This document shows positions 1 to 8,088 of a DNA stretch of 18,242 nt, one piece after another. Each line of letters starts with the position of its first letter. Position 1 is the stretch's first letter. The notes under the pieces were generated by a model. That model saw only the letters and a program-made list of their open reading frames with translations. It ran no database searches and was not told where the DNA came from. Location: positions 1-18,242 of the forward strand of contig DCFQ01000065.1 of NCBI GenBank assembly GCA_002319915.1, in the 5' to 3' direction. The position numbers and the translations under genes were made by a program. The stretch comes from Bacteroidales bacterium UBA1800 (lineage in GTDB: Bacteria; Bacteroidota; Bacteroidia; Bacteroidales; VadinHA17).

Positions 1-69
1 AATGCGATCCGCCTCATGGCCCATAGGGCAATTGTGGAGCAGAGCAAAAAGAACGGAAGGGCATATTGA
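1..69 (+). CDS. 3' end of an unidentified gene (partial)
   Basis: Frame 1 is open from the window edge for 22 codons and ends in TGA, 13 bases before the chosen argH start. The peptide ends in EQSKKNGRAY and reads like an ordinary basic protein C-terminus. The close same-strand spacing would fit an operon with argH. I do not recognise the family; from memory it does not match the ArgG or acetylornithine carbamoyltransferase C-terminus of Bacteroides. It is too short to prove coding, because the argH frame is also open here. Confidence 0.4.
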   Translation, partial: NAIRLMAHRAIVEQSKKNGRAY

Positions 70-82
70 AAAGCGCAGGGAA

Positions 83-1426
83 ATGAAACTCTGGGAAAAG
101 GGAGTCACTCCCGAGGAATCCGTTATAAGGTTTACATCCGGCAGCGACAGGGAAAGCGACCTGTTGCTGGCCGGTTGGGATATTGCAGGCTCGATGGCGC
201 ATGCCATAATGCTTGAAAAAGCCGGGCTTATCAACCGGGATGAAAAAGAGAGCTTGCTGAAAGCACTGGGGGAGCTGATGGAAAAGGAGAGGAGAGGCGC
301 CCTGAAAATTGAGGAAGGTGTCGAGGATATCCATTCCCAGGTAGAGAAAGAGCTTACCTCGATGCTTGGTCCGGCCGGTAAAAAGATCCATACCGGCAGG
401 TCGAGGAACGACCAGGTGCTGACCGACATAAGGCTCTGGATGCGAAGAGCCACCGATGACCTGGCGATCAATATCGGGCGGCTTTTCAAAGCGCTTCAGT
501 CTCTTTCGGAAAGACACAGCAGTGTTCTGATCCCCGGGTTTACCCATATGCAGCCCGCTATGCCTTCCTCCTTCGGCATGTGGTTCGGGGCCTGGGCCGA
601 AGGGCTGGCTGACGATCTTGAGATACTGGCCGGAGCACGGAAGCTGATAAACAGGAACCCTCTCGGAACAGCGGCCGGTTACGGATCTGCCCTTCCGATT
701 GACAGGGGCCTGACCACCCGGCTGCTGGAGTTTGAGGACCTTCTTTATAATTCCGCCTATGCCAGCCTCAGCCGGGGAAAAGCTGAACTGGCGGTCGCTT
801 CAGCCCTTGCATCTGTTGCCCAGACTCTTTCGAGATTTTCAATGGATACCTGCCTTTTCATGACTGCAGAGTTCAGGTTCATCGATTTCCCTGATGAGCT
901 TGTGACGGGATCCAGCATAATGCCGCAGAAGAGAAATCCGGATGTTTTCGAGCTGGTAAGGGGCAGGACAAATATCATCCAGACGCTGCCGGGACAAGTA
1001 GTATCACTTACTTCCAACCTCCCCTCAGGTTACAACAGGGAGCTCCAACTTCTGAAGGATATGATATTCAATGGCTTCCGTGATCTGAATGAATGCATCG
1101 ACATAATGATCATGATGCTCGGCAATATCAGGGTCCGTGAAAACATTACTGACGGGCCCGTCTACAATGCCATTTTCAGCACCGAAGAGGTCAATCGTCT
1201 TGTGGCAGGGGGTGTCCCGTTCCGGGATGCCTACCGGGAAGTCGCCGGGAAAGTTGGAAAGGAGAGCTTCAGGGCAACAACAATTTCTGATTACACCCAT
1301 GAGGGGAGCATCGGAAACCTCTGCAATGAAAAGATTGCCGCCATATTTGCGAAGGGGATGGGATCGTTCAGAAGCAGGTCAGTATATGAGCTGGCAGAAA
1401 AGCTGCTTTCGGAGGCCAATGAATAG
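83..1426 (+). CDS. argH: Argininosuccinate lyase
   Basis: Cytoplasmic enzyme that splits argininosuccinate into arginine and fumarate, the last step of arginine synthesis. It belongs to the fumarase/aspartase superfamily and works as a homotetramer. All three conserved regions are visible: HTGRSRNDQV at residues 103-112, FTHMQP with Thr154-His155, and the flexible signature loop GSSIMPQKRNPD with the serine pair 277/278, where the family's catalytic serine lies. The frame is open back to base 2, but the ATG at 83 gives MKLWEKG, a typical ArgH N-terminus. It has AGGG just upstream and gives 447 residues, the usual length. The upstream extension would also overlap the preceding reading frame. 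It converges on carA with a 36-base gap in which I see no convincing hairpin. Nothing looks broken. Confidence 0.97.
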   Translation: MKLWEKGVTPEESVIRFTSGSDRESDLLLAGWDIAGSMAHAIMLEKAGLINRDEKESLLKALGELMEKERRGALKIEEGVEDIHSQVEKELTSMLGPAGKKIHTGRSRNDQVLTDIRLWMRRATDDLAINIGRLFKALQSLSERHSSVLIPGFTHMQPAMPSSFGMWFGAWAEGLADDLEILAGARKLINRNPLGTAAGYGSALPIDRGLTTRLLEFEDLLYNSAYASLSRGKAELAVASALASVAQTLSRFSMDTCLFMTAEFRFIDFPDELVTGSSIMPQKRNPDVFELVRGRTNIIQTLPGQVVSLTSNLPSGYNRELQLLKDMIFNGFRDLNECIDIMIMMLGNIRVRENITDGPVYNAIFSTEEVNRLVAGGVPFRDAYREVAGKVGKESFRATTISDYTHEGSIGNLCNEKIAAIFAKGMGSFRSRSVYELAEKLLSEANE

Positions 1427-1462
1427 CACTCAGAGATTTCCGCGAGGATAGCTCCCCGGGTC

Positions 1463-2542
1463 CTATTTCGATTTCCTGATATTGTCGATGAATTCGTCGA
1501 ACAGGTAATCCGTATCTGTTGGTCCGCCCGATGCTTCCGGGTGGAACTGAGTAGAAAAGAAAGGTTTTTCCCTGTGCCTCATCCCTTCGTTCGTGTTGTC
1601 GTTGATATTTATGAAGAAAGGTTCCCAGCCGTCCTGAAGGGTGGAGTTGTCGACCGCAAAGCCGTGGTTTTGTGAAGTGATGTATGCCTTTTCCGTGCCC
1701 ACCTGGAGTACCGGCTGGTTATGGCTCCGGTGGCCGTATTTCAGCTTGTACGTATTGGCTCCAGAGGCCAGCGCCATGAGCTGGTTCCCGAGGCAGATCC
1801 CGAAGATCGGCTTGCCGCCTGAAAACGACCTCCTGATGTTTTCGATGGTGATGCCGCACATTTTGGGGTCGCCGGGCCCGTTGGTGAGGAAGAGCCCGTC
1901 GTAATCCTCCCGGTGGTAATCGTAATCCCAGGGGACCCTTATGATCGTAGTATCGCGCTTCAGGAGGTTCCTGATAATGTTGTACTTTACCCCACAATCC
2001 ACCAGGAGTATACGGTATTTCCCCGATCCGTACCTTTTTATCTCCCGTGTGCTGACCTCTGAAACAAGGTTAACTTTGTTGGGGTCATAGAACTCCGTTA
2101 CGGAGCCGTCAGGTTCAAGCTTTCCCAGCATTGCTCCCTTCTCCCGGATCCTTTTTGTAAGTGCCCTTGTATCGATTCCATATACTCCGGGTATATTATT
2201 CCTTTTCAGCCATTCGCCGAGGCTTTCCGAAGCGTTCCAATGGCTGTATTCGAACGAGTAGTCGGATACGATCAGCCCCGAAATATGGATTGACGAGGAT
2301 TCATAGAACAGTAAAAGATCATTCTCCTCGTCCCTGGCAGGAGCGCCGTAGTTCCCCACCAGGGGGTATGTCAGGCACAGTATCTGCCCCCTGTATGAGG
2401 GATCAGTGAGGCTTTCGGGATAACCTGTCATTGCGGTGTTGAAAACCACTTCTCCGGCAGCGGCGACCGGAGCGCCGAAGGAGTACCCGGAATAGAGGGT
2501 TCCATCTTCCAGGGTAAGCTTTACCTTTATTCTCTCTTTCAT
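1463..2542 (-). CDS. carA: Carbamoyl-phosphate synthase small (glutaminase) subunit
   Basis: This subunit hydrolyses glutamine and channels ammonia to CarB, which makes carbamoyl phosphate for arginine and pyrimidines. The N-terminal CPSase small-chain domain covers about residues 5-140 (LEDGTLYSG, TAMTGYPESLTDPSY). The class I glutamine amidotransferase domain covers about 175-355. Its triad is visible: Cys250 in GICLGNQL, and His334 and Glu336 in QFHPEASGG. Length is 359 residues, normal for the family. The start is supported by AAGGAC a few bases upstream, inside the 15-base gap after the patB stop, so the two genes are probably cotranscribed. The usual partner carB does not follow: the strand downstream runs antisense into argH. 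CarB must therefore be encoded elsewhere. Confidence 0.97.
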   Translation of the reverse strand: MKERIKVKLTLEDGTLYSGYSFGAPVAAAGEVVFNTAMTGYPESLTDPSYRGQILCLTYPLVGNYGAPARDEENDLLLFYESSSIHISGLIVSDYSFEYSHWNASESLGEWLKRNNIPGVYGIDTRALTKRIREKGAMLGKLEPDGSVTEFYDPNKVNLVSEVSTREIKRYGSGKYRILLVDCGVKYNIIRNLLKRDTTIIRVPWDYDYHREDYDGLFLTNGPGDPKMCGITIENIRRSFSGGKPIFGICLGNQLMALASGANTYKLKYGHRSHNQPVLQVGTEKAYITSQNHGFAVDNSTLQDGWEPFFININDNTNEGMRHREKPFFSTQFHPEASGGPTDTDYLFDEFIDNIRKSK

Positions 2543-2557
2543 TTTCGAGTCCTTATT

Positions 2558-3739
2558 TCATTTTTGCCTGATCCCGGAAACTGCCGCAGCCAGCCGGTCC
2601 ATCGCTTTCTCCACCACAGAGCGCGGTGCCGCTATATTCATCCTCATGAATCCTTCACCCCCGTGCCCGAACTGTGACCCCTCGTTCAGTCCGATACCTG
2701 CCTTGTTTATGAAGAAATCACTGAGCTCAGGACCTTTCATGCCGAGCTTCCTGCAATCGAGCCAGATCATATAGGTTGCCTCAGGCCTGACCGGAATTAT
2801 CCCGGGGATCGATTGACGGCATCGATCCATGACCAAATTTACGTTTTTGTCAATATACTCAAGCAATTCCCCGAGCCATTCCCTTCCTTCAGAGTAAGCT
2901 GCAACAGAAGCGACAGTACCGAAGATGTTCCCGTAGCCCACATGGAGGTGCTCGATCTTGTTGCTGAAATATTTCCTGAGGACCGGGTTTGAAATGATGA
3001 CCGAGCTGGTGGAAAGGCCTGCAAGGTTGAATGTTTTGCTCGGTGCCATGCAGGTCACGGTGATTTCAGCGATCTCATCCGAAAGGCCGGCGACAGGCAT
3101 GTGCCTGTTTCCCGGGAGCACCAGGTCGGAATGGATCTCGTCGGACAGGATAAGGACATTGTTCCTGAGGCAGATCCCGGCAAGCTGCCTGAGTTCCTCC
3201 TCTGTCCATGCCCTTCCGACGGGATTATGGGGATTTGACAATATGATCATCTTGGTCTTTTCTGAGACCATAGATTCCAGGCCTTCGAAATCCATTACCC
3301 ATTTCCCGTCCTGTTCCCTGAGCGGGTTGATGACAAGGTTCCGGCCATGGCTCTCGACGGCAGAAAAGAAGGGCGTATACACCGGCGGTTGCACAATTAT
3401 TGAATCCCCGGGCCTTGTGAAGGCAAGTGTGCACAAATTTAGCGCAGGGACGATCCCGGGACTGAAGCAGATCCAGTCGTTCTCAATCTTCCAGCCGTGG
3501 CTTATAAGTACCCAGGTAGCGATTGAGGAGAAATACTCGGGTGTACGGAATGTGTAACCCATGATCCCGTGGGCAAGACGTGTTTCAAGAGCCTTCAGGA
3601 TGAAGTCAGGTGTACGAAAATCCATGTCTGCCACCCACATCGGGATCACATCCGGATTTCCGAAGATCTCCCTCCTCAGGTCATACTTTATGGAGCCGGT
3701 GCCTTCCCTCGGGATAATTTCGTCGAAGTCCCACATCAT
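2558..3739 (-). CDS. patB: PatB/MalY-family PLP-dependent C-S lyase or aminotransferase
   Basis: Fold-type I PLP enzyme of 393 residues, of the MalY/PatB subgroup. Members typically act as cystathionine beta-lyases and also cleave cysteine or cystine; some transaminate. Visible motifs are the N-terminal DFDEIIPREGTGSIKYD with VIPMWVADMDF (residues 31-41), which mark this subgroup, then SNPHNPVG (168-175), SDEIHSDL with Asp200 contacting the PLP nitrogen, and the Schiff-base Lys235 in APSKTFNLAGL. Two adjacent ATG codons (3739 and 3736) could start it; the second gives the more usual MWDFDEI start. It is first in a two-gene unit with carA and has a well-formed promoter about 26 bases upstream. 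The exact substrate cannot be read from sequence; a role in methionine or sulfur amino-acid metabolism is inferred from the family. Confidence 0.9.
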   Translation of the reverse strand: MMWDFDEIIPREGTGSIKYDLRREIFGNPDVIPMWVADMDFRTPDFILKALETRLAHGIMGYTFRTPEYFSSIATWVLISHGWKIENDWICFSPGIVPALNLCTLAFTRPGDSIIVQPPVYTPFFSAVESHGRNLVINPLREQDGKWVMDFEGLESMVSEKTKMIILSNPHNPVGRAWTEEELRQLAGICLRNNVLILSDEIHSDLVLPGNRHMPVAGLSDEIAEITVTCMAPSKTFNLAGLSTSSVIISNPVLRKYFSNKIEHLHVGYGNIFGTVASVAAYSEGREWLGELLEYIDKNVNLVMDRCRQSIPGIIPVRPEATYMIWLDCRKLGMKGPELSDFFINKAGIGLNEGSQFGHGGEGFMRMNIAAPRSVVEKAMDRLAAAVSGIRQK

Positions 3740-3764
3740 CAGAATACTGGTTGTTTCAGGGGTG

Positions 3765-3796
3765 CAAAGTTAATTAAAAATCGGAGTACTCTTCAA
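3765..3796 (-). promoter_or_regulatory. Bacteroidota-type promoter for patB-carA
   Basis: On the minus strand, TAACTTTG (3772-3765) matches the -7 consensus TAnnTTTG exactly. A TTG (3796-3794) lies 21 bases upstream of it, within the known 19-21 spacing. The predicted start of transcription leaves a leader of about 20 bases before the patB ATG. Confidence 0.7.
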
Positions 3797-3837
3797 TCGG
3801 CGGAATGTTTCGTATTCAGTTGCTGCATCAGGTTGAT

Positions 3838-3893
3838 CCGGCAGACATTTTGCGGGGAATTATGCCGGGGAAGGGCCCGCTGGTCATTTTTTT
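3838..3893. other. Inverted repeat and T7 tract in the patB/lipoprotein intergenic region
   Basis: The 285 bases between the divergent genes hold no credible ORF. CCGGCA (3838-3843) is mirrored by TGCCGG (3863-3868), and seven Ts follow at 3887-3893. The T tract is too far from the short stem for a standard intrinsic terminator, and no gene on the plus strand leads into it. The segment to the right, 3900-4024, is very AT-rich and presumably holds the lipoprotein promoter. The best -7 candidate there is TATTTTTA at 3978-3985, without a clear -33 partner. Confidence 0.3.
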
Positions 3894-4024
3894 AGATGGT
3901 GAAGTTGCTAACGATTTCAAAATGCCTGCATTATTCAAAATAGATTCAACATACTAAGCTATTTTAATATTATTTATTATTTTTATAACCGTTTTTGTAG
4001 AACAATTAATTTAAACCGGATAAT

Positions 4025-4849
4025 ATGAAAAAGGCTATAGCAGTCGTAATGCTTCCTGTTCTTATTTTGAGTTTGTCAGGGCTGAATTCATGCAGGAATA
4101 AGACTGATAAGAAGAAAGAGATGACTAAGCTCGAGATAAGTCAGGTCGATACTATAAATAACGAGATAGAGAAGAACGTATATCCTCTTCCGACATCGGC
4201 TGAAGTCATAAAAATGCTTTCTGAGCTTGAGGTCGGTTACATAATAGGCATCTCAAACCCTGTCGACAATGCAAAGAAGTATCTGACAAGCACCCAGAAG
4301 GCCATAAATATCGGTGTCTTCGGAGCTGACCTGAGCTATGCGACCCTATACAATATTCAGCAGGAGGTGATTCATTATCTTGATGCTATCAGGTCACTTG
4401 CGGGTGAACTGAATATGTCGCAGATCTATGATGAGACGCTATACGACAGGATCAAGCAGAATATTGACAACAAGTCCGAGTTGGTGAAGATCCTGAAGGA
4501 AGCATTCAACAAGACCTATGCCTTCCTGAGCGACAATGACCAGCAGCCGCTTGCTCTCCTGGTTGTCGGCGGCGCATGGGTTGAGGGGATGTACCTCACC
4601 ACGCACGTTTCGGAAGCAGCTTACCAGATCGCAGGCATCTCTAAAGTTCTTCTCGACCAGAAGCAGTCATTCGATCTTTTTGAGCAGATTGCCGAGCCAT
4701 ACATGGAAGATGCCCAGATAAAGGACTTTGTCGATAAGCTGGATCCTATCAGGAAGGTTTATGCAGGCCTGGGGACGAGTCTTACCAACCAGGATATTAC
4801 GGATATAACAAAGGCAATCGGCACCATCAGGAGCCAGATTGTCCAATAA
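4025..4849 (+). CDS. Predicted lipoprotein of unknown function
   Basis: A 274-residue secreted protein. Residues 1-23 form a type II signal peptide: MKK, a hydrophobic core, and the lipobox LNSC with the acylated cysteine at 23. The next residues (RNKTDKKKE) are basic rather than the acidic stretch that sends Bacteroidota lipoproteins to the cell surface, so a periplasm-facing location is more likely. The mature part looks mostly alpha-helical, with no enzyme motif, repeat or transmembrane segment that I can see, and only the lipobox cysteine. It stands alone after an AT-rich region and is followed by a strong terminator, then the large ABC transporter 67 bases on. The pairing suggests it works with that transporter, but this is inference. 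I do not recognise the family. Confidence 0.85.
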   Translation: MKKAIAVVMLPVLILSLSGLNSCRNKTDKKKEMTKLEISQVDTINNEIEKNVYPLPTSAEVIKMLSELEVGYIIGISNPVDNAKKYLTSTQKAINIGVFGADLSYATLYNIQQEVIHYLDAIRSLAGELNMSQIYDETLYDRIKQNIDNKSELVKILKEAFNKTYAFLSDNDQQPLALLVVGGAWVEGMYLTTHVSEAAYQIAGISKVLLDQKQSFDLFEQIAEPYMEDAQIKDFVDKLDPIRKVYAGLGTSLTNQDITDITKAIGTIRSQIVQ

Positions 4850-4869
4850 TATGGTCTAAAAGTTTGCCC

Positions 4870-4901
4870 GACCGCAAAGAGCAACACTTTGCGGTCTTTT
4901 T
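4870..4901 (+). terminator. Intrinsic terminator after the lipoprotein gene
   Basis: A perfect 10-base-pair stem (GACCGCAAAG, 4870-4879, with CTTTGCGGTC, 4887-4896) encloses a 7-base loop and is followed by five Ts. It sits 20 bases after the lipoprotein stop and only 15 bases before the ABC gene start. The ABC gene must therefore be reached by read-through or have its own promoter, and none is evident in the gap. Confidence 0.9.
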
Positions 4902-4916
4902 ATTAAAGGTGCGATT

Positions 4917-7900
4917 ATGAGGGAATCAGTACTGCTTGCTCTTATCCACATTTTTGCCATTGTTTCGACGATAAATCCCGGAGGAATAACGTCAAGAGGG
5001 AAGAAAATCCTTCGCAGCTACCTCAGGAGGTATCTGAACAGGGAGCTGGAAGAGGAGTACTATGCACTTTTTGAAAACAACCTCGAATTCTATTCGAACG
5101 AGCTGAAAAGTGTTGATAAATCAGAACTAGCTGATGAAGACTCCCTTATAACATTCCAGATAACCAATATCTGCCGTCAGATAAAGAAGGGCCTTTTCCT
5201 CGAGGAGAGGATGATAGTGTTCCTTCAGCTTCTTGAATTCGCTTTCGAGGACGGACTTGTTTCGGAGCAGGAGAAAACCATCATCGATATTGTCGCCCGT
5301 ACTTTCAATATCTCAAAAAAGGAGTACGACAATGCGAGCGCTTTCATGATCGGGAGATCATATGACGAGGTTTCGCCTGACTGCATCCTGATAATCGAGA
5401 ATGAAAATCCCAAATACTGGGCGCAGGCCAATTACAAGAATTATGAGAACTGGCGGCACATAAGGCTAAAAGGATTCAAGGGCTACATGTTCATCCTGTT
5501 CATCGAAAGTACGGGATCGCTGGTTCTCACATACGACGGGACCCTGTCGCTCTATTTCAAGGGCCGCGATATCATCGCATGCAGGCCTTACCTGCTTGAA
5601 AGAGGGGTCAATATAAAAGGTCAGGGGATCGATCCTATCTACTATTCGCGGATCTACAAGAAATTCGTATCCCGGAAATTCCCTCAAAAAGTTGTTTTTG
5701 AAGGACGCGACATTGAATTCATGTTCAAGAACTCCGATAACGGGGTGAAGAAGATGAATTTCAGGATAGAGTCGGGCAACCTAATCGGGCTCATGGGCGG
5801 AAGCGGGGTCGGAAAAACGACCATGCTCAATATCCTGCACGGAAAGACTTCGCCGACCTCAGGACACCTGTATATTAATGGCTTCGACATCAATTCGGAG
5901 CTGGACAGGCTCACCGGTCTTATCGGGTACGTTCCGCAGGACGATATGCTGATCGAGGAGCTCACGGCATACCAGAATCTTTATTTCAATGCCCGCCTGT
6001 GTTTCGGGGATTACGATGAGGAACAGCTTAACAGGACCGTGGAAAAGGTCCTGTCTGACCTGGAGCTTTCCGAAATAAAGGATCTGCAGGTGGGGGACCC
6101 GATGAACAAAATGGTCAGCGGCGGTCAGCGGAAAAGGCTCAACATTGCACTTGAACTGATGCGCGAGCCGGGGGTGCTTTTCGTCGACGAACCGACCTCG
6201 GGGCTTTCTTCCTTCGATTCCGAAAAGGTGATGACGCTCCTCAAGAACCAGGCGCTTGCCGGTAAGCTTGTATTCACCATCATCCATCAGCCCTCATCCG
6301 ATATCCTTAAGATGTTCGACAGGATGTGGATCCTGGACAAGGGGGGTTATATGATCTATGACGGCGACCCTGTCGAAGCCCTGGTATATTTTAAGACGGA
6401 AACATCACAGGCAAATGCAGCCGAGAGCGAATGCCCCAACTGCGGGAACATAGAAACTGAGAATATACTGCATATTGTCGAGGTCAAGGTGATCGACAAT
6501 GCCGGGTACCCTGGTAAGGAGAGGCAGATCAGTCCGAAGGAGTGGTACGAGAAGTACCGGAAGAAGATGATGCCGCCCCTGGATGAAGAATCTGCCAGGC
6601 TGCCCCTTCCTCCAAGCAACTTCAGGATCCCGGAGAAGATATCCCAGATCAAGACATTCATTAAAAGGAACATTACAAGAAAGATAGCCGATAAGCAGTA
6701 CATGACCATCAACCTGCTGGAAGTTCCGCTGCTTGCGCTGATCCTCGGGTATATCTCGAAGTACAGCTCTGGCAGCACGTATGTGTTTGCAGACAACAAG
6801 AACTACCCGGTGTTCCTTTTCATGGCGATCATTGTAGTTCTCTTCGTTGGGCTGACGGTGAGCGCGGAGGAGATCTTCAGGGACAGGAAGATACTTGAAA
6901 GGGAAAAGTTCCTGAACCTCAGCAGGCTGAGCTACCTCCTTTCGAAGGTCAGCTTCCTGTTCGCATTGTCGGCCATCCAGTCGATCTCGTTCGTTCTTGT
7001 GGCAAACTGGCTTCTCGAGGTAAAAGGGATGCTCCTTCAGGAGTGGATTGTCCTCTTCTCGACCGCATGCTTCGGCAATATGCTGGGGCTAAACATCTCG
7101 GCGGGAATGAGGACCGCGGTAAGCATCTACATCCTTATACCCCTGCTGCTTGTCCCCATGCTTCTGCTCGGAGGGGCCATGATAAAGTTCGACGACCTTC
7201 ACGGGTCGATCAGCAAGAAGGTCTATGTTCCGGTTATCGGGGATTTAATGGTCACGAGATGGGCTTACGAAGCTCTCATGGTGGAACAATTCAAGTCGAA
7301 CAGGTTTGAGAAACCCTTCTTCAGCTACGATATGCAGAAAAGCCAGTACAACTGGTATACATCCTTTCTTCTCACGCAGCTCTCGGCTACCCTAAACGAG
7401 TGCAAAACGGTATCCACCAGGCCGGGGTACCAGGATGTTTACAGGAGGGACATTGAAAAGCTCATGTATCATATGGAAGAGCTAGGGATGGTCTCGGGAA
7501 TAAAACCCGGACCGTGGATCAATACTTTGAACACTAAGCAATTCGGTGAGTTCACGGCGGCTGGGGTCAAATCATATATCGATGAGCTGAGCGCTCTTTT
7601 CAGGGAGAAGAGCAGGGAATTCACTTCCAAAAAGGACTCCCTGCTCATGGCAGAGACTAAACTCCTCGGAGAAGACGGGATGCAGGAGCTTAAAAATGAG
7701 AACTATAACGAGAATGTTTCAAATATTGTCCGGAACACCCTTAATACAAGCAAGCTTTATGATACGGGAAGGAGGATTATTCAAAAGGCCGATCCTGTAT
7801 TCATGAAACCCGGATCGAGGTTTGGAAGGGCACACTTCTATGCTCCGTACAAACAGGTCGGGAATCTGAAGATCGGAACCCTGGCCTTCAACACAATGGC

Positions 7901-8030
7901 AATCTGGATCATGACGATGGCCCTGTTTACAACGTTGTACTATAACCTGCTGAAGAGGTTCATCGAATTCCTGGAGAAACTTAGGATACCAATATGGCGG
8001 AAATTCGGCAGGGAACTTTTGCAGGCCTGA
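4917..8030 (+). CDS. ABCG-like half-transporter with TerB-like N-terminal domain
   Basis: A 1037-residue ATPase-permease fusion in the order ATPase then membrane domain, as in the ABCG/White family. Residues about 90-145 resemble a TerB/DjlA-type helical domain (FEDGLVSEQEKTI at about 110-122). Residues 150-250 are predicted beta-rich and unassigned. The ATPase has Walker A GGSGVGKTT (294-302, Lys300), signature VSGGQRKR (400-407), Walker B LFVDEP with Asp424-Glu425, and H-loop His457. CPNC (Cys506, Cys509) follows in the linker. Likely membrane helices are near 599-614, 630-650, 678-700, 710-730, 735-757 and 990-1012. The stretch 758-988, before the last helix, would be a roughly 230-residue periplasmic loop, far larger than in eukaryotic ABCG proteins. 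It probably dimerises and exports a substrate that I cannot name. AAAGG lies 7 bases before the ATG. Confidence 0.9.
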   Translation: MRESVLLALIHIFAIVSTINPGGITSRGKKILRSYLRRYLNRELEEEYYALFENNLEFYSNELKSVDKSELADEDSLITFQITNICRQIKKGLFLEERMIVFLQLLEFAFEDGLVSEQEKTIIDIVARTFNISKKEYDNASAFMIGRSYDEVSPDCILIIENENPKYWAQANYKNYENWRHIRLKGFKGYMFILFIESTGSLVLTYDGTLSLYFKGRDIIACRPYLLERGVNIKGQGIDPIYYSRIYKKFVSRKFPQKVVFEGRDIEFMFKNSDNGVKKMNFRIESGNLIGLMGGSGVGKTTMLNILHGKTSPTSGHLYINGFDINSELDRLTGLIGYVPQDDMLIEELTAYQNLYFNARLCFGDYDEEQLNRTVEKVLSDLELSEIKDLQVGDPMNKMVSGGQRKRLNIALELMREPGVLFVDEPTSGLSSFDSEKVMTLLKNQALAGKLVFTIIHQPSSDILKMFDRMWILDKGGYMIYDGDPVEALVYFKTETSQANAAESECPNCGNIETENILHIVEVKVIDNAGYPGKERQISPKEWYEKYRKKMMPPLDEESARLPLPPSNFRIPEKISQIKTFIKRNITRKIADKQYMTINLLEVPLLALILGYISKYSSGSTYVFADNKNYPVFLFMAIIVVLFVGLTVSAEEIFRDRKILEREKFLNLSRLSYLLSKVSFLFALSAIQSISFVLVANWLLEVKGMLLQEWIVLFSTACFGNMLGLNISAGMRTAVSIYILIPLLLVPMLLLGGAMIKFDDLHGSISKKVYVPVIGDLMVTRWAYEALMVEQFKSNRFEKPFFSYDMQKSQYNWYTSFLLTQLSATLNECKTVSTRPGYQDVYRRDIEKLMYHMEELGMVSGIKPGPWINTLNTKQFGEFTAAGVKSYIDELSALFREKSREFTSKKDSLLMAETKLLGEDGMQELKNENYNENVSNIVRNTLNTSKLYDTGRRIIQKADPVFMKPGSRFGRAHFYAPYKQVGNLKIGTLAFNTMAIWIMTMALFTTLYYNLLKRFIEFLEKLRIPIWRKFGRELLQA

Positions 8031-8088
8031 ACTCCTGCCGCAATACCCGTCCGGATAATTTTTTAACCGAATCCATTAAATTTACTGT

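Noticed and set aside
2..82. N-terminal extension of argH to the window edge
   Set aside because: The added 27 residues do not look like ArgH, they overlap another open frame ending at 69, and the ATG at 83 gives the normal start and length.
1427..1462. Bidirectional terminator between argH and carA
   Set aside because: Only a three to four base-pair stem can be formed and there is no T tract.
2958..3557. 199-codon plus-strand open frame antisense to patB
   Set aside because: It lies wholly inside a well-supported PLP enzyme gene and its product shows no family features.
3569..3895. 108-codon plus-strand open frame across the patB start and the intergenic region
   Set aside because: Its first half is antisense to patB and crosses the patB promoter; the product has no recognisable features.
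4025..4849. Surface-exposed lipoprotein
   Set aside because: The residues after the lipobox cysteine are mainly basic, unlike the acidic export signal described for Bacteroidota surface lipoproteins.
5367..5690. FHA domain in the transporter before the ATPase
   Set aside because: The region is beta-rich and in the right place, but the GR, SxxH and NG motifs of FHA are not seen.
5859..6287. 142-codon minus-strand open frame inside the ABC gene
   Set aside because: It is antisense to the Walker and signature motifs of a clearly coding frame.
6356..6799. 147-codon minus-strand open frame with hydrophobic stretches
   Set aside because: The apparent hydrophobicity comes from the complement of the transporter coding sequence; no start context or family match.
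8006..8040. CGGCAGG/CCTGCCG inverted repeat around the ABC stop codon as a terminator
   Set aside because: The 21-base loop is long and the nearest T run (about 8059-8064) is far downstream, so it is not a standard terminator.
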